NCBI RefSeq assembly: GCF_041270065.1
Contig: NZ_CP065958.1
Location: 7,378,001-7,442,000 of the forward strand
DNA from: Streptomyces fradiae
Lineage (GTDB): Bacteria > Actinomycetota > Actinomycetes > Streptomycetales > Streptomycetaceae
Direction: 5' to 3'
DNA: 64,000 bases
Part shown: positions 1 to 7,469 of the stretch, piece after piece
Position numbering within the stretch: position 1 is the first letter of the stretch
Layout: the number at the start of each line of letters is the position of its first letter
Position numbers and translations under genes: made by a program
The notes under the pieces: model-generated
The model's input: the letters and a program-made list of their open reading frames with translations, nothing else
Databases searched by the model: none
Told to the model about the DNA's origin: nothing

Positions 1-1
1 G

Positions 2-799
2 ATGCCCGCCGCCTCCGCGTCCTGGGCCGGGGTGAAGGTCGCCGGAGTGGCGCCGGGCAACCCGGCCCGCGGCCTGCCCCGGATCACCGGCAGCTATCTG
101 CTCCTGGACGGGCCGACCCTGCGCCCGGTGGCCGTCCTCGACGGCGCCGCGCTCACCACCCTGCGTACCCCAGCGGTGTCCGCCCTGGCGATCCGTCACC
201 TCACGGCGCCCGGCCGCCCGGTGCGGCTGCTGCTCTTCGGCTCGGGGCCGCAGGCGTACGGGCATCTGGCGGCGGTGCTCGCCGAACGCGAGGTCACCGA
301 GGTCGTGGTGGTGGCCCGCGACCCCGGCCGGGCGGCCCGGCTCGCCGCGCACGCCCGGGAGCTCGGCGTGCCGAAGGCCCGTACGGGCACGGCCGGGGAC
401 GTGCCGGACGCGGACCTCGTGGTGTGCTGCACCACCGCCCGTACCCCGCTCTTCGACGGGCGGCTCGTCGCGCCCGGCGCCACGGTCGTCGCCGTCGGCT
501 CGCACGAACCGGACGCGCGCGAGACCGACTCGGAGCTGGTGCGGCGGTCCGCCGTCTACGTGGAGTCGCGGGCCGCCGCGGCCCGCGAGGCCGGTGATCT
601 GCTGATCCCGGAGGCGGAGGGGGTGATCGGCCCCGGCCACCGGGCCGGCACGCTGGCCGAACTGGTCAGTGGCCGGGCGGCCCCGCCCGGCCCCGCCGTT
701 CCCCGTCTCTTCAAGAGTGTCGGCATGGCCTGGGAGGACCTCGCCGTGGCCGTCGCCGTGTACGGCGCGGCCCGTACCGACTACGGCAGGTCCGGCTGA
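2..799 (+). CDS. Ornithine cyclodeaminase / mu-crystallin family protein (5' part outside window)
   Basis: The visible 265 residues match the NAD(P)-binding ornithine cyclodeaminase/mu-crystallin fold. A TLRTPAVSA segment lies near residues 53-61, as in the family substrate site, and a Rossmann glycine motif GSGPQAYG lies at 80-87. Family members run about 310-340 residues and the visible start aligns some 50-60 residues into the family, so the ATG at base 2 is probably internal and the gene begins upstream of the window. Relatives convert ornithine to proline or reduce cyclic imino acids; the exact substrate cannot be read here. A GntR/FCD regulator follows 49 bp downstream on the same strand, which suggests a regulated amino or imino acid catabolic locus. 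Confidence 0.8.
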   Translation: MPAASASWAGVKVAGVAPGNPARGLPRITGSYLLLDGPTLRPVAVLDGAALTTLRTPAVSALAIRHLTAPGRPVRLLLFGSGPQAYGHLAAVLAEREVTEVVVVARDPGRAARLAAHARELGVPKARTGTAGDVPDADLVVCCTTARTPLFDGRLVAPGATVVAVGSHEPDARETDSELVRRSAVYVESRAAAAREAGDLLIPEAEGVIGPGHRAGTLAELVSGRAAPPGPAVPRLFKSVGMAWEDLAVAVAVYGAARTDYGRSG

Positions 800-806
800 G
801 AAACGT

Positions 807-822
807 GACATTGTACGCTGTC
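807..822. promoter_or_regulatory. Possible operator upstream of the GntR/FCD gene
   Basis: GACA and TGTC arms flank TTGTACGC in the short gap before the regulator start. FCD-type GntR proteins often bind short palindromes containing TTGTA-like cores, so autoregulation is a reasonable guess. The arms are only 4 bp, so chance symmetry is possible. Confidence 0.3.
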
Positions 823-848
823 CTCCGGCGAGTTCTCGGAGGATCAGC

Positions 849-1565
849 GTGGGTGACCTGAAGCAGCACAGTCTCATCAAGGCCCAGGAGCGGCTCCGCG
901 ACCAGGTCGGCCACGCCTTGCGCGCCGCCCTGATAGCGGGCGAACTCCGCCCGGGCAGCATCTACTCGGCGCCCGGACTCGCCGCCGAACTCGGCGTGTC
1001 GGCCACCCCGGTGCGCGAGGCGATGCTCGACCTGGCCCGCGAGGGCCTCGTCGAACCCGTCCGCAACAAGGGCTTCCGCATCACCGAGGTCAGCGAGCGC
1101 GAGCTCGACCAGTGCACCGAACTGCGCACCCTGATCGAGGTCCCCACGGTCGGCCGGGTCACCGAGACCGCCACCGAGGAGCAGCTGGAGGCGCTGCGCC
1201 CGCTCGCCGAGGAGATCGTCACCAACGCGCGCGAGCACAACCTCATCGGCTATCTGGAGGCGGACCGCCGCTTCCACCTCACCCTGCTCGGTCTGGCCGG
1301 GAACGACCGCCTCGTCGAGACCGTGAACGACCTGCGCAAGCGCTCCCGGCTGTACGGACTGACCGGCCTCGACGAGGCGGGCAAGCTGGTGTCGTCGGCG
1401 GAGGAACACGTGGAGCTCCTCGACCTGATGATCGCCGGCGACCGGCAGGGCGCCGAGGAGTGCATGATGCGCCACCTCGGCCATGTGCGCTCGCTGTGGG
1501 CCGAGGCCCGCGACGAGCCGGTCGAGCGCCCGGCCGGCCGCCTCGGCCCGGTCCGCAAGAGCTGA
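849..1565 (+). CDS. GntR family transcriptional regulator, FCD (FadR/VanR) subfamily
   Basis: A 238-residue DNA-binding regulator. A winged helix-turn-helix spans about residues 18-80 (LAAELGVSATPVREAM as the recognition region), followed by an all-helical FCD ligand domain from about 88 to 220 with the usual spaced histidines (RRFHLTL, EEHVELL, MRHLGHV) that bind a metal ion in this subfamily. The GTG start at 849 is chosen because GGAGGA sits 6 bp upstream; reading further up would enter the preceding gene. It probably controls the ornithine cyclodeaminase-like gene just upstream and its own expression. The effector is unknown, likely a small organic or amino acid. Confidence 0.85.
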   Translation: MGDLKQHSLIKAQERLRDQVGHALRAALIAGELRPGSIYSAPGLAAELGVSATPVREAMLDLAREGLVEPVRNKGFRITEVSERELDQCTELRTLIEVPTVGRVTETATEEQLEALRPLAEEIVTNAREHNLIGYLEADRRFHLTLLGLAGNDRLVETVNDLRKRSRLYGLTGLDEAGKLVSSAEEHVELLDLMIAGDRQGAEECMMRHLGHVRSLWAEARDEPVERPAGRLGPVRKS

Positions 1566-1583
1566 CCGGGCCGCACGCCGGAC

Positions 1584-2015
1584 TCAGCGCAGGGACTGTC
1601 CGTAGACGTGGTCGACGGACATCCGCATCAGCACCCGCCGGTCGGCGACCATCACCGCCCGGTACTCCTCCCAGTCGGGGTGCTCCCCGGCGGCCAGCCG
1701 GTAGTACTCGACGAGTGCCTCGACCTCGGGGCCGTACGGGTCGGTGCCCGGCCCGGTCAGCGTGACCGTGCCCTCGGCGGTCGCCCACGCCCGGCCGTCC
1801 TGGGCGGTCACCTCCAGGGCGGCGCGCGGGTCCCGGCGCAGATTGGCCGTCTTGGCCCGGCCCTCGGTCATCGACACGTACAGCGTCTCGGTCTTCGGGT
1901 CGTAGAACGGCATCACGGGGGACAGCTGCGGCCGTCCGTCCGCCTTCAGGGTGGCCAGGACGCCGAGGCGGCTCTCGGCGAGCAGGGTGCGGGTGTCGAA
2001 CGAGGAGGTCGTCAT
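1584..2015 (-). CDS. PPOX-class (pyridoxamine 5'-phosphate oxidase-like) flavin/F420-dependent protein
   Basis: A 143-residue split-barrel protein. The opening (LLAESRLGVLATLKADGRPQ) and the central strands (ETLYVSMTEGRAKTANLRRD) are typical of small actinobacterial PPOX-fold proteins that bind F420 or FMN and reduce or oxidise small molecules. The substrate is not predictable. The ATG at 2015 has GAAGAAGG just upstream; an in-frame TTG at 2027 would add four residues and cannot be excluded. It converges with the GntR gene, with only 18 bp between the stops. Confidence 0.75.
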   Translation of the reverse strand: MTTSSFDTRTLLAESRLGVLATLKADGRPQLSPVMPFYDPKTETLYVSMTEGRAKTANLRRDPRAALEVTAQDGRAWATAEGTVTLTGPGTDPYGPEVEALVEYYRLAAGEHPDWEEYRAVMVADRRVLMRMSVDHVYGQSLR

Positions 2016-2068
2016 GTCCTTCTTCAAGTCCCTTGAGGAGCCCGGTTGTTCCCGCCGGCGCGGGGGGG

Positions 2069-2650
2069 TCAGTACCGTTCCGGCAGCAGCGCCTCGGTCG
2101 CGGCCAGCGAGGTCACCGCGGCGGCCAGGCCGAGGACGGCGCCGGCGGCGACATCACCCGGGTAGTGGACACCCGTGTGGACCCGTGAGTAGCCCACGGC
2201 GCTCGCCAGGATCCCCAGCGGGACCGCCATCGGCGGCAGCACCACGCCCACGGCCGTGGCGAAGGCGATTGCCGACGCCGTGTGCCCCGACGGGAACGAG
2301 GCCGACGAGGGCATCGGCACATGCCGCGCCACGATCACCCGGGCCGCCTCCCGGTCCGGCCGCCGGCGCCGTACGAGACGTTTGCCGAGCAGGTTCGCCG
2401 AGACCGAGGCGATCGCGATCGCGCCGGCCCCGGCGACCGCCGCCCGCCGCGCCCGGCCGCCCGCGAGAGCGAGCGCCCCGGCCACCGTGAACGAGATCTT
2501 GGAGTGGTCGGCGGCGGCCGAAAGGAGTCGCAGCGCCCGGTCCAGGGTCGGGGTGGGCGTGGCGGCGACCGCCGCGTACAGCGCGCCGTCGATCGCCCGC
2601 AGATCGGCGAGCACGGCGCGGACGGTGTCCGGGGGAGCGAGCTCAGTCAT
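2069..2650 (-). CDS. PAP2-family membrane lipid phosphatase
   Basis: A 193-residue protein with all three acid-phosphatase signatures of the PAP2 superfamily: K90 to RP97-98, the SGH of SFPSGHTAS near 119-125, and SRVHTGVHYPGD at 155-166 with the catalytic His162 and Asp166. Several hydrophobic segments place it in the membrane. Family members dephosphorylate phosphatidic acid, prenyl diphosphates or related lipids. Its ATG (2650) lies inside the end of the diacylglycerol-kinase-like gene (8 bp overlap), so the two are almost certainly co-translated, and a kinase/phosphatase pair acting on the same lipid class is likely. Confidence 0.87.
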   Translation of the reverse strand: MTELAPPDTVRAVLADLRAIDGALYAAVAATPTPTLDRALRLLSAAADHSKISFTVAGALALAGGRARRAAVAGAGAIAIASVSANLLGKRLVRRRRPDREAARVIVARHVPMPSSASFPSGHTASAIAFATAVGVVLPPMAVPLGILASAVGYSRVHTGVHYPGDVAAGAVLGLAAAVTSLAATEALLPERY

Positions 2651-3995
2651 GGGAGGTCCTTCCTCGGCGCGGGCCGAAGGCGAGCGCGACGACCCGGCGC
2701 CAGCTCAGCGGCGGAGCGGCGGGCAGGGTGCCCGGCCGGTCGCGCGGCACCAGGACCCGCAGGGCCCTCGGCCGCAGCGTGCAGACGACCGGCGCCGGCA
2801 GGGTCAGGGCCTCGCCGTCGACGGCCACCGCCAGTTCGGTGGACGCGGAGCCGACCTCGACCCGGCGGGCCGTCAGCACGTTCAGACCGGCCGACTGCGC
2901 CCCGCGCACCGCGAGGTCCGCCGCCTGCGCGGCGCCGTCCACCCGGATGCCGACCACGCCGAGCGCGCCGCCGTCGAGCCGGGGCCGCTTGCCGCCGCCG
3001 AAGGGATCGGGCGAGTTGTACGGGTTGTTGGAGACGAGCAGCGCCTGCTGGTCGGGCAGCTCGGTGGCGTCGGCCCGTGCGTCGAGGCGCCGCCCCGAGC
3101 CGGCGGCGAGCAGGTCGGGCATCATGCTCAGCGCCGTCTCCGCCTTCGCGTTCCGGTACTCCGGGCGCTGCACCACGTCCGCGTACACCCCGAAGGACAC
3201 GGTGTTGACGAACGGCCGCCCGGCCACGTCCCCGAGGTCCACCCGCAGCTCCTCGCCGTCGGTGAGCGCGTCCAGACAGCGCGACGGGTCGGCGCGGTCC
3301 AGGCCGAGGTCCATCGCGAAGTGGTTGCGGGTGCCCGCGCTGATCACCAGGAACGGCAGGTCGTGCTCGGCCGCCACGGCCGCCACCAGGGCCTGGGTGC
3401 CGTCGCCGCCCGCCACCCCCAGCAGGTCCGCCCCGCCGGCGACGGCGGAGCGGGCCAGTTCGGCCGCGTCCGGGAACGCGCCGCCCGGCTCGGCAGGGGC
3501 GAGCAGCAGCACCTTCGCGCCCAACCGCTCGGCCTTCCCGACCAGGTCGAACTTCTCGACCTTCCCGCCGCCGGACTTCGGGTTCATCAGGAGCACCGGC
3601 CGCGCGGGCCGCGCGGCGGGCCGCGCCCGGTGCCCGAGGCTCGGCCGGTGCAGGGCCCGGCGGGCGCAGAACAGGGCGACGCCCCACAGCGCCAGGGCGG
3701 TCAGCGCCGACGGCCACAGCCCGCCCGCCACGTACAGGAGCATGACGCCGACCGGTGTGCCGGCCGCGAGCAGCGCGCCGAGGAACCGCACCGGGCCGCG
3801 GTGTGCCAGGAACCACCAGACGCCCGCCGCGGACAGCGCGAGCCCGGCGAGGCCGCTGAGCACGATCAGGACGCCGCCGTCGCCGAACGGCAGGAACAGC
3901 GTGAGCACGGCGACGACGGCCGCCAGCATCGCGCAGCGCGCGAGCAGCCGGGACCGGGCCGCCGCCCGTGCCCGCGCGGGATCGTCCGTACTCAC
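2643..3995 (-). CDS. Diacylglycerol kinase catalytic-domain lipid kinase with N-terminal membrane segments
   Basis: A 450-residue protein. Residues about 17-112 hold four hydrophobic helices. The DAGK catalytic domain starts near 133 with NPKSGGGK (138-145), followed by the nucleotide-binding GGDGT at 196-200 and SAGTRNHFAMDLGL at about 219-232, all hallmarks of the DgkB/YegS/LcbS superfamily. It should phosphorylate a lipid hydroxyl such as diacylglycerol using ATP. The GTG at 3995 is preferred because GGGGAGG precedes it by about 6 bp; an upstream in-frame ATG at 4049 lacks such a site. The stop overlaps the PAP2 start by 8 bp. The membrane-anchored N-terminus is an addition to the minimal family. 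Confidence 0.85.
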   Translation of the reverse strand: MSTDDPARARAAARSRLLARCAMLAAVVAVLTLFLPFGDGGVLIVLSGLAGLALSAAGVWWFLAHRGPVRFLGALLAAGTPVGVMLLYVAGGLWPSALTALALWGVALFCARRALHRPSLGHRARPAARPARPVLLMNPKSGGGKVEKFDLVGKAERLGAKVLLLAPAEPGGAFPDAAELARSAVAGGADLLGVAGGDGTQALVAAVAAEHDLPFLVISAGTRNHFAMDLGLDRADPSRCLDALTDGEELRVDLGDVAGRPFVNTVSFGVYADVVQRPEYRNAKAETALSMMPDLLAAGSGRRLDARADATELPDQQALLVSNNPYNSPDPFGGGKRPRLDGGALGVVGIRVDGAAQAADLAVRGAQSAGLNVLTARRVEVGSASTELAVAVDGEALTLPAPVVCTLRPRALRVLVPRDRPGTLPAAPPLSWRRVVALAFGPRRGRTSHD

Positions 3996-4150
3996 CCTCG
4001 GCCTCCCCGTGTCGACGCTCCCAGCCTGCGGTCCGCCGGGGGAGCGCACCGCCCCGGGCGCCCGTTCGGGTGACGGCTTGGCATGATGCCTCCGCGTGTC
4101 CGTCCGGATACCGATTGTGGCACGGGCGGATAGGCGACAAGATCGCTCAG

Positions 4151-4588
4151 GTGCGTGAAGAAGCGAAGCTCTCGGACGGGGTCGTCACCCTGTCGCCCCT
4201 CGGCCCCGACGACCCGGGCCGGACCTCTGCCCCCCACCCCTGGGAACCGTGGCGCGCCCACGGCCCCGTACGGATCCTCGGCATCCGCGCCGGACGGCTC
4301 GTCGGCACCGTCGAGCTGCGCCCGGCGGCCGCCGGGTTCGCCCGCGGCGACGTCGACCTGTGCGTCTCCCTCCGGCCCGAGGCCCGCGGCCGCGGCCTCG
4401 CGACGCGGGCCGTGCTGCTCGCCTGCGACCACGCCCGGGCGGCGGGCGAAGCACCCGGTGCCGCCGCCGGTGCCGGTCCCGGGGCCGTGGCCCGCCGGGC
4501 CGGCTTCGCCCGGCGCGGCCAGATCAGCCGCGCCGACGGCGCCCTGCTCGACTGGCACGTCAAGGAGCTCCGCACACCGGAGGGCTGA
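4151..4588 (+). CDS. GNAT-type N-acetyltransferase-like protein
   Basis: About 145 residues. Residues from about 79 carry the acetyl-CoA pyrophosphate-loop pattern (SLRPEARGRGLATRAV) of GCN5-related acetyltransferases, preceded by two beta strands (ILGIRAGRLVGTVELRP, DVDLCVSL). The C-terminal part is short and Ala/Gly-rich and loses the usual C-terminal strand pattern, so the protein may be degenerate. The GTG at 4151 is a compromise; no clear ribosome binding site is visible and the frame stays open upstream. Substrate unknown. It is divergent from the lipid-kinase operon and convergent with the cyclic-nucleotide-binding gene. Confidence 0.6.
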   Translation: MREEAKLSDGVVTLSPLGPDDPGRTSAPHPWEPWRAHGPVRILGIRAGRLVGTVELRPAAAGFARGDVDLCVSLRPEARGRGLATRAVLLACDHARAAGEAPGAAAGAGPGAVARRAGFARRGQISRADGALLDWHVKELRTPEG

Positions 4589-4594
4589 ACCAGG

Positions 4595-4617
4595 CCGTAC
4601 GGGGAGATGCCGTACGG
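4595..4617. terminator. Hairpin between convergent genes
   Basis: CCGTACGG occurs twice around a 7-nt loop (GGAGATG); because the octamer is its own reverse complement the two copies pair perfectly. It sits between the convergent stops at 4588 and 4621 and lacks a T-run, as is common in high-GC genomes. Confidence 0.55.
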
Positions 4618-4620
4618 GGG

Positions 4621-5079
4621 TCAGGCCAGGATCCCGCTGCCGTGCGGGGCGTACAGGTCGAGCAGCCGGACCCGGGTCACCTGGAGCCGGTGGGCGAGGA
4701 TCTGGCCGACCCAGAACATCACCGACGAACCGAACTCCGGATCAGTCCGGCACATCGACCGCACCGCCGCACCGTCGAACTCGTAGGCCCTGACCGGCGT
4801 CATCGCCTCCGCGCCCGACTGGCACAGATACGGCGGGAACAGCCACGACAGGCCCACCAGCTCGCCGTGCCGCAGCGTCTCGATGACGGGCGCCCCGCGC
4901 CCCGGCACCCTGGCGTCCAGGGTGACCGCGCCCGTCTTCACGATCCAGAAGCGGTCGGCGCGGTCCTGTTCCTCGAACAACCGGTCGCCCGCCTCGAAGT
5001 ACACGTCCTCGGCGAAGGCCATCAGACGTTCCCGGTGCTCGGGCGGGAGCGTGCTGACCTTGGGTGCGGCGGCGCTCAT
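4621..5079 (-). CDS. Stand-alone cyclic nucleotide-binding domain protein
   Basis: A 152-residue protein consisting of a cNMP-binding beta-roll: FEAGDRLFEEQDRADRFWIV, then a hinge and GELVGLSWLFPP phosphate-cassette-like segment, then EAMTPVRAYEFDGAAVRSMC, ending in helices. No helix-turn-helix follows, unlike Crp/Fnr regulators (about 220 residues), so it is a sensor or binding protein without its own DNA-binding part. The canonical RE...R(S/T)A cassette is not obvious, so the ligand may differ from cAMP. The ATG at 5079 follows AGAGGAGG by about 6 bp. It lies 237 bp downstream of the aminotransferase operon on the same strand and is separated from it by a strong hairpin. Confidence 0.75.
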   Translation of the reverse strand: MSAAAPKVSTLPPEHRERLMAFAEDVYFEAGDRLFEEQDRADRFWIVKTGAVTLDARVPGRGAPVIETLRHGELVGLSWLFPPYLCQSGAEAMTPVRAYEFDGAAVRSMCRTDPEFGSSVMFWVGQILAHRLQVTRVRLLDLYAPHGSGILA

Positions 5080-5257
5080 GGCGGGCCTCCTCTGCGCGGT
5101 GGCGGCGTGCGTCCCGCCTCCAGTGTCCGCCGCCCGCGCCCCGTGCGCAGACACCGCACCCGGGCCGTCACACGGACGCCGTACACGCGTCGCGACGCCC
5201 CCCGAACGGCCGGTGGCGGACCGGTCACCGCCCGCATACGGTGAGGCCACGGGACGC

Positions 5258-5288
5258 GGCCCGCTCCGTCGGCCGAACGGGGCGGGCC
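5258..5288 (-). terminator. Terminator hairpin of the BacA-like/ATP-grasp operon
   Basis: GGCCCGCTCCGT pairs with ACGGGGCGGGCC (one wobble) around a 7-nt loop, 28 bp beyond the aminotransferase stop. It closes the five-gene minus-strand operon and separates it from the cyclic-nucleotide-binding gene. Confidence 0.55.
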
Positions 5289-5316
5289 GTCGCACGCCGG
5301 GAGCCGGGGTCCCGCG

Positions 5317-6195
5317 TCAGTCCGTCCGGCGCACCAGCTCTCCGTACGCCTCCGCGAGGCGCAGCGTCGTCTTGCCGACCGTGAACGCGCGGTCGTCGAC
5401 CGTGCGCACCGGCTGCACCTCGTACGCCGTGCCGGTGAGGAACACCTCGTCGGCCAGGGCGAGTTCGGCCGGGTCGATGCCCCGTACCCGTACCGTCAGG
5501 CCGAGTTCACCGGCCAGGGCGATCACGGTCTGCCGGGTGATGCCGTCGAGGAAGCCGTCCGGGACCGGGGTGTGCAGCTCGCCGTCGATCACCAGGAAGA
5601 GATTGGCGCCGGTCGCCTCGGCGAGCCGGCCCCGGTGGTCCAGGAGCAGCGCGTCGTCGAAGCCGGCCGCCTCCGCCTCGTCGCGGGCCAGGGTGCCGAT
5701 CGCGTACAGCGAGGCCGCCTTCGCCCGGACGGGGGCGGTGTCCGGCGAAGGGCGCCGCCAGCGCGAGGTCTTGAGCCGGATGCCCCGCTCCTGCGCCCCG
5801 TCCGCGAAGACATGCGGCCACTCCCAGGCGGCGACCGCGACATGGACGCTGTTGCCGGCCCCGGAGACGCTGATCTGCTCGGCTCCGCGCCAGGCCACCG
5901 GCCGTACATAGCCGTCGGTGATGCCCTCGCGGGACACGATCTCCCGGGTGACGGCGTCGAGTTCGGCCGCCGTGTACGGGAGCGCGAAGTTCAGCTCTCG
6001 GGCCGAGGCGCGCAGCCGCTCCGCGTGCTCCACGGACTTGAACGGACGCCCGCCGTACACCCGCACGCCCTCGAACACCGCGCCGCCGTAGTGCAGTCCG
6101 TGCGAGAGGACGTGCAGCCGGGCCTCCCGCCACGGCACGAAGGCGCCGTCCAGCCAGACGGTGCCGTCCCGGTCGTCGAAGGGTTCGGGGCTCAC
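5317..6195 (-). CDS. PLP class IV aminotransferase (branched-chain aminotransferase / D-amino acid transaminase fold)
   Basis: A 292-residue fold-type IV PLP enzyme: HGLHYGGAVFEGVR at 32-45, the Schiff-base lysine K159 in VRAKAASLY, and the cofactor-binding EATGANLF at 193-200. Length and motifs match IlvE-type transaminases, which move an amino group between 2-oxo acids and glutamate. Here it is the last gene of an operon with a BacA-like protein and an ATP-grasp ligase, so I infer that it aminates a pathway-specific 2-oxo acid rather than serving housekeeping valine/leucine synthesis. Its GTG start overlaps the ATP-grasp stop by 4 bp (GTGA). Substrate unproven. Confidence 0.85.
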   Translation of the reverse strand: MSPEPFDDRDGTVWLDGAFVPWREARLHVLSHGLHYGGAVFEGVRVYGGRPFKSVEHAERLRASARELNFALPYTAAELDAVTREIVSREGITDGYVRPVAWRGAEQISVSGAGNSVHVAVAAWEWPHVFADGAQERGIRLKTSRWRRPSPDTAPVRAKAASLYAIGTLARDEAEAAGFDDALLLDHRGRLAEATGANLFLVIDGELHTPVPDGFLDGITRQTVIALAGELGLTVRVRGIDPAELALADEVFLTGTAYEVQPVRTVDDRAFTVGKTTLRLAEAYGELVRRTD

Positions 6196-7469
6196 GCGGT
6201 GGCCTCCTCGGCGTAGTCGATACGGATCGCCCGCTCAAGCAGGGCGTGGAACTCCTCGGCCTCCGCCGTGCTGCCGTGCCGGGAGATCACGAAGGCCGGA
6301 TAGCCGGTGAAGTCCGGGTAGGGGCGCACCTCGTCGCCCGGGAACAGCATCTGCACCACGTGGTCGACGCGCGGGTCGTCCCGCAGCGCGTCCAGGCCGT
6401 GCACGGCGCTGATCCGGCCGTGCCCGCCGCACGGCACGATGTAGTTGGCGGCGGCCCCGACCGGCTCGGCGAGCCCCTCCCCGTACCCGCCGGCCGGCGC
6501 ACCGCCCACCGCGATCCGCAGCGCCTCGGCGGCCAGGTCGACCCCGCTGACGTGCGAGGCCACATAGTGCGAGACGCCGGAGCCGCCGATCCGCGCCCCC
6601 ATCTCCAGGAGGTACGGCTTCGTGCCGCCGCGCAGCCGCAGTTCGGTGTGGGTGGGGCCGTCGGCGATGCCGAGCGCCGCGTGGGCGGCGGTCACCTCGC
6701 GCACCACCGCGTCGCGGACCGCGGCCGGAAGGACGGCGGGCGCCCGGTAGACGCTCTCCTCGAAGTAGGGGCCTTCCGGCTCCCCCTTGTAGCCGATCGA
6801 CAGGATCCGGACCCTGCCCCCGGACACCAGGGACTCCACGGCGAACTCGGGCCCGTCCAGATACTCCTCGACCACCAGGGCCGCGTCCGCGACGCCCAGC
6901 TTCGCGGCGCACACCCGGCGCACCTCGGCGACCGTCCCGCGCAGGGCCTCGGGCGTGTCGGCGCGGGTCACGCCCAGGCTGGAGAAGCCGTGCGCTGGCT
7001 TCACCACGACCGGGAAGTCGAGGTCGCCGGCGGCCGCGAGGCCCGGCTCCGGGTCCGGGCCGTCGACCCGCGCGAACCGTGGCACGTTGAGCGCGGCCGC
7101 CGAAAGGCGCTCCCGCATCACCCGCTTGTCCTGGGCGCCGAGCGCGGTGTCCCGGCCGATGCCGGGCAGGCCGAGCAGCTCGGCGGCCTCCGCGACGAAC
7201 GGCACCAGCGGGTCGTACAGGGTGGCGACGCCATGGAACGGACGGGCCTCGTGCCGCTTGCGCAGCGCGTCGAGCGCCCCCGCCGGGTCGCCCTCCACGT
7301 CCAGCGGCAGCACCTCGACGACGGCGGGCGGCAGCCGGTCGGCCCGCACCTCCTCGTCGGGCCGGGGGACGAGCACCACGTCGACGCCGGCCCGCGCGGC
7401 GCCCTCGAAGATCCAGGGGAGCGAGACGCGCTGGTAGAGCAGGACGACGGTGGGACGGGCTTCGGTCAT
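6192..7469 (-). CDS. ATP-grasp ligase (possible BacD-like L-amino acid ligase)
   Basis: 425 residues with a full ATP-grasp layout: pre-grasp domain (1-110), FPVVVKPAHGFSSLGV at 152-167 with the ATP-lysine and glycine/serine loop, LVVEEYLDGPEFAVESL at 198-214, and the metal-binding LLEMGARIGG at 287-296 followed by SHYVASHVSGVDL. Length and motifs resemble the carboxylate-amine ligases that join two amino acids (BacD family) or build small natural products. The ATG at 7469 follows AAGGA by 8 bp and overlaps the exporter stop (ATGA); the stop overlaps the aminotransferase start (GTGA). I infer a ligase step joining a BacA-derived unusual amino acid to a second unit; the substrates are not known. 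Confidence 0.85.
   Translation of the reverse strand: MTEARPTVVLLYQRVSLPWIFEGAARAGVDVVLVPRPDEEVRADRLPPAVVEVLPLDVEGDPAGALDALRKRHEARPFHGVATLYDPLVPFVAEAAELLGLPGIGRDTALGAQDKRVMRERLSAAALNVPRFARVDGPDPEPGLAAAGDLDFPVVVKPAHGFSSLGVTRADTPEALRGTVAEVRRVCAAKLGVADAALVVEEYLDGPEFAVESLVSGGRVRILSIGYKGEPEGPYFEESVYRAPAVLPAAVRDAVVREVTAAHAALGIADGPTHTELRLRGGTKPYLLEMGARIGGSGVSHYVASHVSGVDLAAEALRIAVGGAPAGGYGEGLAEPVGAAANYIVPCGGHGRISAVHGLDALRDDPRVDHVVQMLFPGDEVRPYPDFTGYPAFVISRHGSTAEAEEFHALLERAIRIDYAEEATA

Noticed and set aside
2..799. Treating ATG at base 2 as the true start of the cyclodeaminase-family gene
   Set aside because: The visible N-terminus aligns well inside the family, so the ATG is probably an internal methionine of a gene cut by the window edge.
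4591..4620. Tandem CCGTACGG as an operator
   Set aside because: It lies between convergent stops with no promoter to control, so a terminator is the simpler reading.
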